Shown here: piece after piece, positions 15,763 to 23,682 of the stretch
How positions within the stretch are numbered: position 1 is the stretch's first letter
How the letters are laid out: every line of letters begins with the position of its first letter
DNA from: UBA6168 sp964643005
GTDB taxonomy: Bacteria > Bacteroidota > Bacteroidia > Chitinophagales > Saprospiraceae
Reading direction: 5' to 3'
Assembly (NCBI GenBank): GCA_964643005.1
Contig: CAZXQI010000053.1
Coordinates: 1-24,537 of the forward strand
Length of the DNA stretch: 24,537 bases
Notes under the pieces: model-generated
Told to the model about the DNA's origin: nothing
Seen by the model: the letters and a program-made list of their open reading frames with translations, nothing else
Databases searched by the model: none
Position numbers and translations under genes: made by a program

Positions 15763-18333
15763 GTGATGAAAACTCTTGTCTCAGTCCTTCTCCTGCAACT
15801 CCTCGCCCTGAGCTTGTTTTCCCAGACTAACCTTTCGGGAGTTATCAACCAATACGCCAAAGTGTCGGCGCTCGACCCCTGTAGCGGGAAGCTGAGCCTG
15901 ACCGACGCCTCTTCATTCAGTCCCGGCGACCGGGTGCTGCTCATTCAGATGCAGGGCGCCCTCATTGACCAGTCCAACGGCTCCGACTTTGGAAGCGTGC
16001 TCGATGTAGGTAGCGCCGGCCTTTTTGAAAAAAATGAAATCGCCTCAAAAAACGGCGACGATATTTTTCTGAAATACTTCCTCCTGAACGACTACGACGC
16101 AGGCGGCTCTGTGCAACTCGTCAGCTTCCCCGTGTACTCCGACGCAGTCGTTGCAGATACTTTGAAAGCGGCGCCCTGGAATGGCGCCACGGGCGGAATA
16201 CTGGCCTTTGAGGTGGAAAATACGCTGAGCCTGGAAGCCCCCATAGACCTAAGCGGGCAGGGCTTCCGGGGAGGTTTGAGAAAGGTTGTCGTCAGTGGAT
16301 GCACCTTCCTGACCAATGCAGGCGATTATTATTACGACAGCGCCAACTGGCGAGGCTCCGCAAAGGGAGAAGGCATCGCAGCCTTTATCCCGGACAAAGA
16401 GCATGGACGCGGCGCACAAGCCAATGGCGGCGGCGGAGGCAACGACCACAACAGCGGCGGCGGCGGAGGCGCCAACGGCGCTCCCGGCGGCTTAGGCGGG
16501 AAGCAAACCCCGTCTTCCACTTTTGGCTGCTACGGCAATTATCCTGGCAGAGGAGGCAAGGCGTTTCCCATTCCGCCCGGCCGCATTTTTATGGGCGGCG
16601 GCGGCGGTTCAGGACACACCGACGATACCAATGCGGGTAGCTCCGGCGGCAATGGCGGCGGGATACTCATCCTTCGAGCCGGGACGATCAGCGGCGACAA
16701 CCAGACCATCGCAGCTAACGGTGCAACGCCTCCCACTACCGGCGGCGACGGCGGCGGCGGCGGCGGCGCTGCCGGCGCCATCCTGATAGAGGCTCAGACC
16801 CTGACGGGAAGCATTTCCATAGAGGCAGTTGGAGGAAATGGCGGCAACGTCAACAATCCCTCCGACCGCTGCTTCGGGCCGGGCGGCGGCGGTAGCGGCG
16901 GCTGGCTGCTGAGCAACCTGACCACTTTTGCTTCGGTAGCCTTAACAGGTGGACAGCCTGGCCTCAACTCTACGCTCTCCAGCCAATGCAATGGCCTGTC
17001 CAATGAAGCTACCGCCGGCGCTAACGGAATACAGAACAACCTGGCCGAAGTTCCCGCCTCCACTGAACCGGGCGCGCAGACGCTCATCCTCCAGCAGCCT
17101 CAGACAACGGCGGTTTGCGAAGGAGAGCCTGTTGTCTTTTCTATGGAAGCCCAGGGCGTTTTGCTCAGCTTCCAATGGCAGATTAACAATGGCGCCGGAT
17201 GGAGCGACCTGACAGACGACTTAGTCTATTCCGGCGCCCAGACCCAGGAACTACACCTGGCCGCTGCGGGCATAGGCCTGAATGGCAGCCAATACCGTTG
17301 CCTGCTCAGCGGCCCCTGCACTGCCGGATTGTCAACAACATCGGCAACTCTGACGGTAACTTCTCCGCCGCTGGCCGGATTCTCCGTCCTCTCCTTAGGC
17401 AACGGCGTCTTCCAGTTCCAAAACGCATCCACCGGCGCTACGACCTACGTCTGGAGCTTTGGCGATGGAACGCAGAGCAGCGAGGCCTCGCCCGTCCACA
17501 CTTTTTCCGATCCGGGAAATTTCACCGTCTCGCTGACGGCGGAGGGCGATTGCGGCGAAGATGAATACTCGCAGCAGGTAACTGTCGTCCTGGGCTTTAT
17601 ACCCCAGGCCGATTTCTACGCCCCCACGCCGGCAGGTTGCGCTCCGCTCGCGGTTCAGTTCCAAAACCAGAGCGCAGGCGCCAACATTACAAGCTTTTTT
17701 TGGGAATTTGAAGCTGGAAACCCGCCGAACTCCACCGATGAAAACCCCCTGGTAACTTATTCTCAACCAGGAACTTACGACGTTTCCCTCACCGTGGAAA
17801 ACGACCTGGGAGAGCATACGCTCCTAAAGGCAGGTTACGTGACGGTGTTCGAAGCGCCGCAGGCAAATTTTTATTTCTCGGTGGATGGATATATCGCTAC
17901 CTTTTTTAATGCCTCTTCGGGAGCTTCGGGTTACTTCTGGCTTTTTGGCGATGGCAATTCCTCCTCAGAACAAAATCCGGTACACGTCTATCAAAGCTCC
18001 GGCCTTTACGATGTCGTCCTGTCGGTAGCCAATGGAAACTGCGGCAGCGCCATTTCTCACCAGGTTCGAATCGGCTCTACCGCTGCCAACGAACCTTCAC
18101 AGACCCCTCCTCTCATCGTTTTTCCCAACCCCGTGGGGGAGGAATTCTACCTGCTTTTTTCAGACCATGAATACGCTTCTGTTTCCCAGGCCAGACTTTG
18201 GGACGGAATGGGGCGCCTTTGCAGAACTTTCGACCACCTCCGACAGGGACAGGCTTTCTCCATGACGGGATTAGCTCCGGGTATTTACCTCCTGCAAATG
18301 GGAGATCATTGGCAGCGCTTAGTAAAACTGTGA
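15763..18333 (+). CDS. secreted glycine-rich PKD-domain protein with T9SS type A sorting domain
   Basis: An 856-residue extracellular or cell-surface protein. The signal peptide (1-20) ends LSLFSQ. Residues about 25-210 form a beta-rich N-terminal domain of unknown type. Residues about 215-385 are strikingly glycine-rich, with repeated runs of five to six glycines encoded mostly by GGC. Residues about 440-530 look Ig-like (AVCEGEPVVF to ATLTV, with paired cysteines). Three PKD domains follow, near 534-608 (WSFGDGTQSSEASPVHTF), 610-695 (FWEFEAG, ENPLVTY) and 697-770 (WLFGDGNSSSEQNPVHVY). Residues about 785-856 are a type A T9SS C-terminal signal: VFPNPVGEEFYLLF, then LWDGMGRL, then GLAPGIYLLQM and a short final strand. 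Function is unknown; structural, adhesive or matrix roles fit the architecture. It converges with the GNAT-nitrilase gene across the repeat island. Confidence 0.9.
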   Translation: MMKTLVSVLLLQLLALSLFSQTNLSGVINQYAKVSALDPCSGKLSLTDASSFSPGDRVLLIQMQGALIDQSNGSDFGSVLDVGSAGLFEKNEIASKNGDDIFLKYFLLNDYDAGGSVQLVSFPVYSDAVVADTLKAAPWNGATGGILAFEVENTLSLEAPIDLSGQGFRGGLRKVVVSGCTFLTNAGDYYYDSANWRGSAKGEGIAAFIPDKEHGRGAQANGGGGGNDHNSGGGGGANGAPGGLGGKQTPSSTFGCYGNYPGRGGKAFPIPPGRIFMGGGGGSGHTDDTNAGSSGGNGGGILILRAGTISGDNQTIAANGATPPTTGGDGGGGGGAAGAILIEAQTLTGSISIEAVGGNGGNVNNPSDRCFGPGGGGSGGWLLSNLTTFASVALTGGQPGLNSTLSSQCNGLSNEATAGANGIQNNLAEVPASTEPGAQTLILQQPQTTAVCEGEPVVFSMEAQGVLLSFQWQINNGAGWSDLTDDLVYSGAQTQELHLAAAGIGLNGSQYRCLLSGPCTAGLSTTSATLTVTSPPLAGFSVLSLGNGVFQFQNASTGATTYVWSFGDGTQSSEASPVHTFSDPGNFTVSLTAEGDCGEDEYSQQVTVVLGFIPQADFYAPTPAGCAPLAVQFQNQSAGANITSFFWEFEAGNPPNSTDENPLVTYSQPGTYDVSLTVENDLGEHTLLKAGYVTVFEAPQANFYFSVDGYIATFFNASSGASGYFWLFGDGNSSSEQNPVHVYQSSGLYDVVLSVANGNCGSAISHQVRIGSTAANEPSQTPPLIVFPNPVGEEFYLLFSDHEYASVSQARLWDGMGRLCRTFDHLRQGQAFSMTGLAPGIYLLQMGDHWQRLVKL

Positions 18334-18979
18334 GGCAGGAAAAAATCAAAAATCTAAAATCGTCTGATGATTTGAGATATTAGACGGCGTGGAACTGAGG
18401 CGGAGGGCAAAAATCAAAAACCTATTATCGTCCGTTTTCTGTCATCCATCCATCCCGGCGCTCTTTTGGCGTCCCTTCTAACTTAGATTGACGATATAAG
18501 ATTGACGATTTTTGATTTTAGATGGCGTGGAGCTGGGGCTGGGGGAAAAAATCAAAAATCTGAGGTCGTTCATTTTCTATTGCCCATTCATCCCGGCGCT
18601 CTTTTGGCGTTCCTTCTAACATAGATATGCCTCTTCGAGTATAGCCCCGAAGGGGCGGAATACGTTAGCAATGGGTGTAGCCCATTGAGCAGAGAGTTAA
18701 CATACATAAGCAGCCCTGAAAGGGCGTAATACAAAAGCAGGAGCCCCTTTCCACCCCAAAAGCCAAAAGGAACCCAAATCAAAAATCACAAATCGTCCAT
18801 CTTATATCGTCAACCAGAAAAGGAAAAGCTTCTTTCCATTCCAAAGCCAAAAGGAGTCAAAATCAAAAAACAAAAATCGTCCATCCCGACTATACAAGCC
18901 CAGCGTGGGGAGCTTTAGACTGACCGGAGAGTGAGTACGCAGATTGCGGGGATTTTTTTCTTTGAACTATTCCTCCTTC
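18334..18979. repeat. non-coding repeat island between convergent genes
   Basis: About 646 bp with no credible gene. The left part has two direct copies of a ~107-bp block (18382-18488 and 18520-18626) at an exact 138-bp offset; the 38-bp sub-block at 18451-18488 and 18589-18626 differs at only two positions. The right part has two related copies of a ~65-bp block (about 18733-18802 and 18824-18886), sharing AGCCAAAAGG at 84-bp spacing. A motif of the form AAATCAAAAATC with a following AAATCGTC occurs at 18344, 18776 and 18861, and inverted at 18505-18523. TTGACGATATAAGAT (18488-18502) is the exact reverse complement of 18799-18813. Between the two halves lies a core with three small palindromes. 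Both flanking genes are transcribed into the island. Confidence 0.75.
18643..18730. repeat. REP-like palindrome cluster
   Basis: Three hairpin-forming units: GCCCC-GAA-GGGGC at 18644-18656, CAATGGG-TGTAG-CCCATTG at 18669-18687, and GCCCT-GAA-AGGGC at 18713-18725. The first and third lie in a shared 21-nt frame, starting at 18643 and 18712, that differs at three positions. Two of those differences are compensatory within the stem (C-G becomes T-A). This resembles short palindromic elements found scattered in Bacteroidota intergenic regions. No transposase gene is nearby in the window. Confidence 0.6.
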
Positions 18980-20530
18980 CTAAAGGCTCATCTGATGTTT
19001 CACTTTTCGGAAGTTGACGTTGTAGATGTCCGTTCGCCGGTCTCTCAGGGTTTGGACGTTGCCGTGGAGGTGTAATTCTTTGAGCAGGTCAAGATCCAGG
19101 TCGGCGATGAGGATCATCTCCGTGTTGGGGACGGCTTCGGAGTGGATGCCCTCTACGGGGAAGGCGAAGTCGCAGGGGGTGAATACGGCGGACTGGGAGA
19201 ACTGAATATCCATGTTGTGGACTTTGGGCAGGTTGCCCACGCAGCCGACCAATGCGACGTAGCATTCATTTTCGATGGCTCTGGCTCTGGCGCAATTCCG
19301 CACGCGGGCGTATCCATTTTGCGTATCGGTTAGGGAAGGGACAAAGAGGATGTTCATGCCCTGGTCGGCCAGTACCCGCCCCAATTCGGGGAATTCCACG
19401 TCGTAGCAAATCAAAATACCGATTTTGCCGCAGTCCGTATCAAAGACTTTTAACTCGTTGCCGCCGATCATTCCCCAGGTTTTTCGCTCGTCGGGGGTAG
19501 CGTGCAGCTTGATGAAGCGCTCCGTTTCGCCATTGCGCCTACAGAGGTAGCCGGCGTTGTAGAGTTTGTCATTTTCCATGAGGGGCATGCTTCCCGTGAT
19601 GATGTTGATATTGTAAGAGATGGCGAGCGCAGAGAAGCGATCTCTAATTGGCTCGCTGTATTTGGCCAGCTCCCGAATAGCCTCCGGTTCAGAGAGGTGG
19701 TTGAATCTGGCCATGAGCGGAGCGTTGAACATTTCGGGGAACAGAGCGAAGTCGCAGCGATAGCTGGAGACGGCATCTACGAAGTATTCCACCTGCTCGA
19801 TGAGTTCGTCCAAAGATTTGTAGGGGCGCATCTGCCATTGTACCAGCCCCACGCGCACGTATTCCTTTTGGGCGATGGGTCGCTTTTTTTTCGCCTGCTG
19901 GTAGTAGATATTGTCCCATTGCAGCAGGGAGGCAAATTCTTTGCTGGCCTTATCGCCGGGCAGATAGCCGCGCATCACTTTTTTTACGTGGAAGTCATTG
20001 GAGAGCTGGAAAGTGAGCACGGGATCGTAAATCTTTTTCTCTTTCACCTTTTGGATGTATTCCCTGGTGCTTAGTTCTCCGGCGTATTGGTGGTAATTGG
20101 GCAGCCGTCCGCCGAATACGATAGCTTTGAGGTTGAGTTGTTCGCAAAGCTCCTTGCGGTAGTCGTATAGGCGCCGTCCCAGTCGCAGTTGCCTGAATTG
20201 TTTTTTAATAAAAACATCAATGCCATACAGGACATTTCCCTTTGGCGTATGGGTGTCAAAACTGAACTCCCCGCAGATTTCGCTGTAGGTGTGATTGTCG
20301 CCGAAATCTGAATAATCCACGATGATGGAGAGTGCGCAACCGACAATCTCGTCGTTTACGGCCACGGCAACCTGGCCCTCCTGGAAGATGTTTATCAACT
20401 TGTTCAGTTGTCCCCTTTCCCAATAATTATCCGACATGCCGCTATAGGCTTCTTCCATGATGGCTTTGATGGCGTCGTAATCTTCCGGCTCCAAATAGCG
20501 GAGCTCAACTTTGTCAATTGAAGGCGTCAT
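18980..20530 (-). CDS. GNAT acetyltransferase-carbon-nitrogen hydrolase fusion (class 12 nitrilase)
   Basis: A 516-residue cytoplasmic fusion protein. Residues about 5-215 are a GNAT (RimI-like) N-acetyltransferase domain, with an acetyl-CoA loop of the type RQLRLGRR at 113-120. Residues about 223-500 are a nitrilase-superfamily amidohydrolase domain with a complete catalytic triad: Glu266 in LFPEMF, Lys341 in FIKLHATPDER and Cys375 in GILICYDVEFPE. This architecture is known as the RimI-fused nitrilase class (class 12), whose substrates remain uncharacterised, so the reaction cannot be stated beyond probable C-N bond hydrolysis and probable acyl transfer. The ATG at 20530 lies 3 bp after the lnt stop, so the two genes are very likely co-transcribed and possibly translationally coupled. 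Downstream is the repeat island. Domain calls are firm; any role linked to lipoproteins is inference from the neighbour. Confidence 0.92.
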   Translation of the reverse strand: MTPSIDKVELRYLEPEDYDAIKAIMEEAYSGMSDNYWERGQLNKLINIFQEGQVAVAVNDEIVGCALSIIVDYSDFGDNHTYSEICGEFSFDTHTPKGNVLYGIDVFIKKQFRQLRLGRRLYDYRKELCEQLNLKAIVFGGRLPNYHQYAGELSTREYIQKVKEKKIYDPVLTFQLSNDFHVKKVMRGYLPGDKASKEFASLLQWDNIYYQQAKKKRPIAQKEYVRVGLVQWQMRPYKSLDELIEQVEYFVDAVSSYRCDFALFPEMFNAPLMARFNHLSEPEAIRELAKYSEPIRDRFSALAISYNINIITGSMPLMENDKLYNAGYLCRRNGETERFIKLHATPDERKTWGMIGGNELKVFDTDCGKIGILICYDVEFPELGRVLADQGMNILFVPSLTDTQNGYARVRNCARARAIENECYVALVGCVGNLPKVHNMDIQFSQSAVFTPCDFAFPVEGIHSEAVPNTEMILIADLDLDLLKELHLHGNVQTLRDRRTDIYNVNFRKVKHQMSL

Positions 20531-20533
20531 TAT

Positions 20534-22348
20534 TTATTCGTTAGATTCAAATTCCCTTTTTTGAATGTATGATTTCACAGCCGTATTGAACAACAGAAAG
20601 AGGGTGGTTAGCAGCCCGATTCTGGCGATCAAATCTCCCCAGCGCACATAAAAGGTAATTTCATTATTAAAATGAACCATATCCCGGATAGCCGCTTCCT
20701 CGCCGTAGCGGGTAGGCTGGAGGATGTCGCCCCGCTGATTCAGGAAGCAGGAAATCCCCGTGTTAGCTGAACGGGCAATGCTTCGTCTGGTTTCAATAGC
20801 CCGCAGGGAGGCAAACTTCAGGTGCTGTTTGTGGCCTGCCGTGTTGTCCCACCAGCCGTCGTTGGTCATGATGAAGGTGGCTTCGGCGCCTGCCTGAACG
20901 TAGTTGGTGTGGTACTCGCCGAAAATACTTTCGTAGCAAATAACAGGCGCCACCCTTCCATTGTTGCCCGGGAAAGCCTCCCGATAGGGCTGACTGCCAA
21001 GCCCTTCCATCGTCCCGTCGAGTTTGTCCACTAAGGGTTTCAGGAAAAAGAAGATTTCGGGATATGGGAGTATCTCTGCGCCGGGCACCAATTTGGATTT
21101 GATGTAATACGGCACGCTGTCCGTCGAGGCGTCAATCTGAATGGCGGCGTTGTAGGCCTCCCAGTTGATGGTCTCTGTTCCTCTGCGCTCCGTCCTGGTA
21201 TGGCGGGTCTTTTTTTCGTTGGGTTTAAAAATTTTGTAGGCGCTGACGCCGGTTACTAATTCCAGATGGGGATAATTTTTTAAAAAATCTCTCAGTTCCA
21301 GCACGATGGGACTGACTTCGAGCTGCCTCAGGTCGCCCACGTTGAAGGAAGTCTCCGGCCAGACGAGGTAGGCCGTCTCGTCCGTCAGGGCGGCAGCCGA
21401 TAGTCGCAGGAAGGTTTGCAGTTGCTCCTGCTGCGTGAGGCTGAATTTCTGGTAGTGCGGCTCAAAATTCGGTTGCACCACGACGACTTCCAGCTCCTTC
21501 CCTTTGTCCGCCTGTTTGGAATAACTGATGAGGGAAATGCCGATGGGCGCCAGGAGGAGCAGGGCTATTCTAAAAATCTCCCATTTATAATGGCTGAGAT
21601 TCCTGAAAGCCCCCCCTTCCGCGGACATTGATTTTTTTATTAAATTGAAAATCAGGAAGTTGGCTAAGAGTATCCAAAGTGTGCCACCGAAGGCGCCGGT
21701 GTATTCATACCACTGCACCCAGGAGGGAAATTCGGCGAATGCGTTGCCCAGATTGAGCCAGGCCCAGGAGATTTCCCAGTGCAGATGCAGCCATTCAAAC
21801 GCTATCCAATAGGCCATAAAAGCTAAGTAGCTGAGGCGGGGCGTCGTCTTTTTCGTCCAGCTAAAAAGCAGGAAGGGTGCGCTCATAAAGAATGCGTTCA
21901 GCCAGATGGCCACGATTCCTGCGGCGAAAGCCGTGTTCCCCACCCACCAGGTAGTGAGGATGTTCCAAAGGACGAAAGTGTGGTAAGCATAGCCCCAGAG
22001 CGCCCACCTGCCAACGCTGCCCTTTTCCTGTTGGGAGATTTCGTGTTCGACCAGCAGCAGGGGAACCCAGCCGACGAACATTAGAAAAGTGAAGGGTAGG
22101 GGAGGGAAGCCCAGCGAGAGCAGCGCCCCGCTCAGGGTGGAGAGGCCGAGCCAGCGCAAACCCTTTGGGTGGCGGGTGTATTTTTTCCAAAAAATCAATA
22201 CGACCGAAACCCAGGTCAGGATGAAAAAAAATAGCGGCAGGCGCCCCCATAATTCCTCCTTTTGCCAAAGAGAAAACAGAAGGAAGGCGAGGATGGCCGC
22301 TGCGCTCAGGGCGGCGCCCGTCAGAGAAAGTCGAAGTGTTTTGGTCAC
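20534..22348 (-). CDS. lnt: apolipoprotein N-acyltransferase
   Basis: A 604-residue inner-membrane enzyme that transfers an acyl chain from phospholipid to the N-terminal cysteine of diacylglyceryl-lipoproteins, the last step of lipoprotein maturation. Residues about 1-280 contain the membrane spans, including LSLGFPPLPFTFLMFVGWVP, the usual Lnt signature. Residues about 282-570 are the periplasmic nitrilase-fold domain with the catalytic triad Glu332 (LVWPETSFN), Lys417 (YYIKSKLVP) and Cys471 (PVICYESIFGEY). A final span (about 573-590) follows. It is longer than the 512-residue E. coli enzyme, mainly from an insertion near 360-400 (EKKTRHTRTERRGTE). The start is GTG at 22348; no in-frame ATG precedes the first span. 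It is upstream of and nearly contiguous with the GNAT-nitrilase gene and divergent from the lipase gene. Confidence 0.95.
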   Translation of the reverse strand: MTKTLRLSLTGAALSAAAILAFLLFSLWQKEELWGRLPLFFFILTWVSVVLIFWKKYTRHPKGLRWLGLSTLSGALLSLGFPPLPFTFLMFVGWVPLLLVEHEISQQEKGSVGRWALWGYAYHTFVLWNILTTWWVGNTAFAAGIVAIWLNAFFMSAPFLLFSWTKKTTPRLSYLAFMAYWIAFEWLHLHWEISWAWLNLGNAFAEFPSWVQWYEYTGAFGGTLWILLANFLIFNLIKKSMSAEGGAFRNLSHYKWEIFRIALLLLAPIGISLISYSKQADKGKELEVVVVQPNFEPHYQKFSLTQQEQLQTFLRLSAAALTDETAYLVWPETSFNVGDLRQLEVSPIVLELRDFLKNYPHLELVTGVSAYKIFKPNEKKTRHTRTERRGTETINWEAYNAAIQIDASTDSVPYYIKSKLVPGAEILPYPEIFFFLKPLVDKLDGTMEGLGSQPYREAFPGNNGRVAPVICYESIFGEYHTNYVQAGAEATFIMTNDGWWDNTAGHKQHLKFASLRAIETRRSIARSANTGISCFLNQRGDILQPTRYGEEAAIRDMVHFNNEITFYVRWGDLIARIGLLTTLFLLFNTAVKSYIQKREFESNE

Positions 22349-22373
22349 GATGTCTGTTTTAGTCTGATAGGTT

Positions 22374-22408
22374 CCTGCATTTTTGTTGTTATAAAAATGT
22401 AAGGCAGG
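22374..22408. promoter_or_regulatory. inverted repeat in the divergent lnt/hydrolase promoter region
   Basis: CCTGCATTTTT at 22374-22384 pairs with AAAAATG (22393-22399) and GCAGG (22404-22408) if four bases are bulged. It lies 26 bp upstream of the lnt start and 18 bp upstream of the -7 element of the hydrolase gene. It could be an operator or an mRNA structure; no regulator is identified. Confidence 0.3.
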
Positions 22409-22425
22409 AGGCAGCTAAATTACAT

Positions 22426-22433
22426 TATTTTTG
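22426..22433 (+). promoter_or_regulatory. -7 element of the hydrolase/SCP2 operon promoter
   Basis: TATTTTTG matches TAnnTTTG and sits 18 bp before the ATG at 22452, implying a very short leader of about 12 nt. The -33 half is not clear. Confidence 0.45.
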
Positions 22434-22451
22434 CCCTTTTAAAATGATACA

Positions 22452-23279
22452 ATGAAAAGTAAAAGTTTGGGCTGGAAGACAGGCGACGGGCTGACGATTC
22501 AGGCTATACACTGGCCCGCCCAACCTGCTAAGGCAGTGATTTGTATCGTTCACGGCCTGGGCGAACATTCAGGACGTTACGCGGAAGTGGCAACATTTTT
22601 TAACAAAAAAAATATGGCCGTACTGGCTGCCGACCGGAGAGGGCACGGCCGTTCGGAGGGTAAGAGAGGACATATCTCTCATTACGCCGCCCTCCTCGAT
22701 GAAATTGATTTGCTGCTGGACAAAGCCGCCGAACTGTATCCTGAATCTCCGATTTTCCTGTACGGGCACAGCATGGGGGGCAACTTAGCGCTGAATTATG
22801 CGCTGAAAAGGAGGCCTAAAATTCGGGGGGTAATCGCCACGGCTTCCTGGATCAGATTAGACAGACCCCCTTCTAAGCTGCTCGTCTCGGCCGTCAGGCT
22901 GCTCCATCGGTTTTTTCCCGCCGCTACAATCGGGAACGGACTGGATATCAGGGAACTATCTTCCGACAAAAACGTGAGGTCTGCCTACGAGGCCGATCCG
23001 CTGAATCACGATAGAATTAGTTTTTCAACGGCCATTGCGCTGTTAGAGGCGGCGGAATACTTAGACAGGTACGCCGGCCCGGCTCCGATGCCATTGTTGA
23101 TCATGCACGGCGGCGCTGACAAAATTACAAAGCCCTCCGGCAGCGAAGCTCTGTCCCAACGGATGAGCGGAGACGCAACCCTGAAAGTATGGGATGGCCT
23201 CAAACACGAAATCCACCATGAGCCTCAAAAGATGGAGGCGCTTTCTTTTATATCGGATTGGATTGAAAAACGTCTTTAA
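22452..23279 (+). CDS. alpha/beta hydrolase, monoacylglycerol lipase-like
   Basis: A 275-residue soluble serine hydrolase of the monoglyceride lipase (Hydrolase_4) group, expected to cleave monoacylglycerols or related lysolipids in the cytoplasm. The oxyanion-hole motif VHGLGEHSGRYAE lies near residues 33-45 and is typical of this family. The nucleophile elbow GHSMGG places Ser107. The acid is Asp223 in MHGGADKIT and the base is His252 in DGLKHEIHHEP. The spacing S107-D223-H252 is close to that of known monoglyceride lipases. No signal peptide is seen. ATG 22452 gives the usual N-terminus, with the first strand starting by residue 12. An SCP2-domain gene follows after 30 bp, almost certainly in the same transcript, which supports a role in lipid turnover (inferred). 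Confidence 0.9.
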   Translation: MKSKSLGWKTGDGLTIQAIHWPAQPAKAVICIVHGLGEHSGRYAEVATFFNKKNMAVLAADRRGHGRSEGKRGHISHYAALLDEIDLLLDKAAELYPESPIFLYGHSMGGNLALNYALKRRPKIRGVIATASWIRLDRPPSKLLVSAVRLLHRFFPAATIGNGLDIRELSSDKNVRSAYEADPLNHDRISFSTAIALLEAAEYLDRYAGPAPMPLLIMHGGADKITKPSGSEALSQRMSGDATLKVWDGLKHEIHHEPQKMEALSFISDWIEKRL

Positions 23280-23309
23280 CTTTCATTTTTATTAAAAAAT
23301 AATTTTTCA

Positions 23310-23660
23310 ATGGATACTTCTAAAATTCCAACATTTGCTATCGAAAACGCCAGAGATTTTATCATGACCCTGCCCGACACGGTAAAGGCGGAATGGTTAG
23401 AAGGGGTGGACACCAATTTTCACTTTGATATTGAAGGCGATGGCGGCGGGCAGTTCAGCGTCGTTGTCAAAGAAAATAAACTCGAAGTCTTCGACCATTT
23501 CGAGGGGGAACCTAAGTGCAAAATTACCGCTAAGGAAAAAAACCTCATCAAACTCCTCCGCGGCGAAATGAACCCGATGATGGCAGTTTTTACCGGCAAA
23601 GTAAAAATCAGCAACACTACTGAGATACTGAAGTATGCAAAGCTGTTTGGGATTATGTGA
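23310..23660 (+). CDS. SCP2 sterol-binding domain protein
   Basis: A 116-residue stand-alone SCP2 (sterol carrier protein 2) domain, which forms a hydrophobic tunnel that binds lipids or acyl-CoA. Recognisable features are FHFDIEGDGGGQFSVVVKEN (about 34-53), a short strand KLEVFDHFEGEPKCKITAK, then LIKLLRGEMNPMMAVFTGKVKI (about 80-101), where the pattern GxxNPMxAFxxGKxKIxG is the SCP2 hallmark. The C-terminal helix ends ILKYAKLFGIM. Length is typical. It follows the lipase-like gene by 30 bp, suggesting co-expression. In bacteria the ligand is usually unknown, so sterol should not be assumed. It converges with the Rossmann-fold gene, with 22 bp between stops. Confidence 0.88.
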   Translation: MDTSKIPTFAIENARDFIMTLPDTVKAEWLEGVDTNFHFDIEGDGGGQFSVVVKENKLEVFDHFEGEPKCKITAKEKNLIKLLRGEMNPMMAVFTGKVKISNTTEILKYAKLFGIM

Positions 23661-23682
23661 TTCAGCGGCAACTCCTCTTCTT

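Noticed and set aside
16299..16640. Arginine-rich frame inside the glycine-rich protein gene
   Set aside because: The Arg runs come from reading GGC/GGA repeats one base off. This is a frame artefact, not a nucleic-acid-binding protein.
18588..18782. 64-residue minus-strand frame in the repeat island
   Set aside because: It spans repeats and palindromes, has no domain and no ribosome binding site.
18334..18979. Possible CRISPR array
   Set aside because: Repeat blocks are long, few, diverged and in both orientations, with no regular spacers and no cas genes.
19502..20074. 190-residue frame antisense to the GNAT-nitrilase gene
   Set aside because: The opposite strand has a complete catalytic triad and both domains; this frame has no recognisable motif and is rich in His, Val and Phe, as expected of a complement frame.
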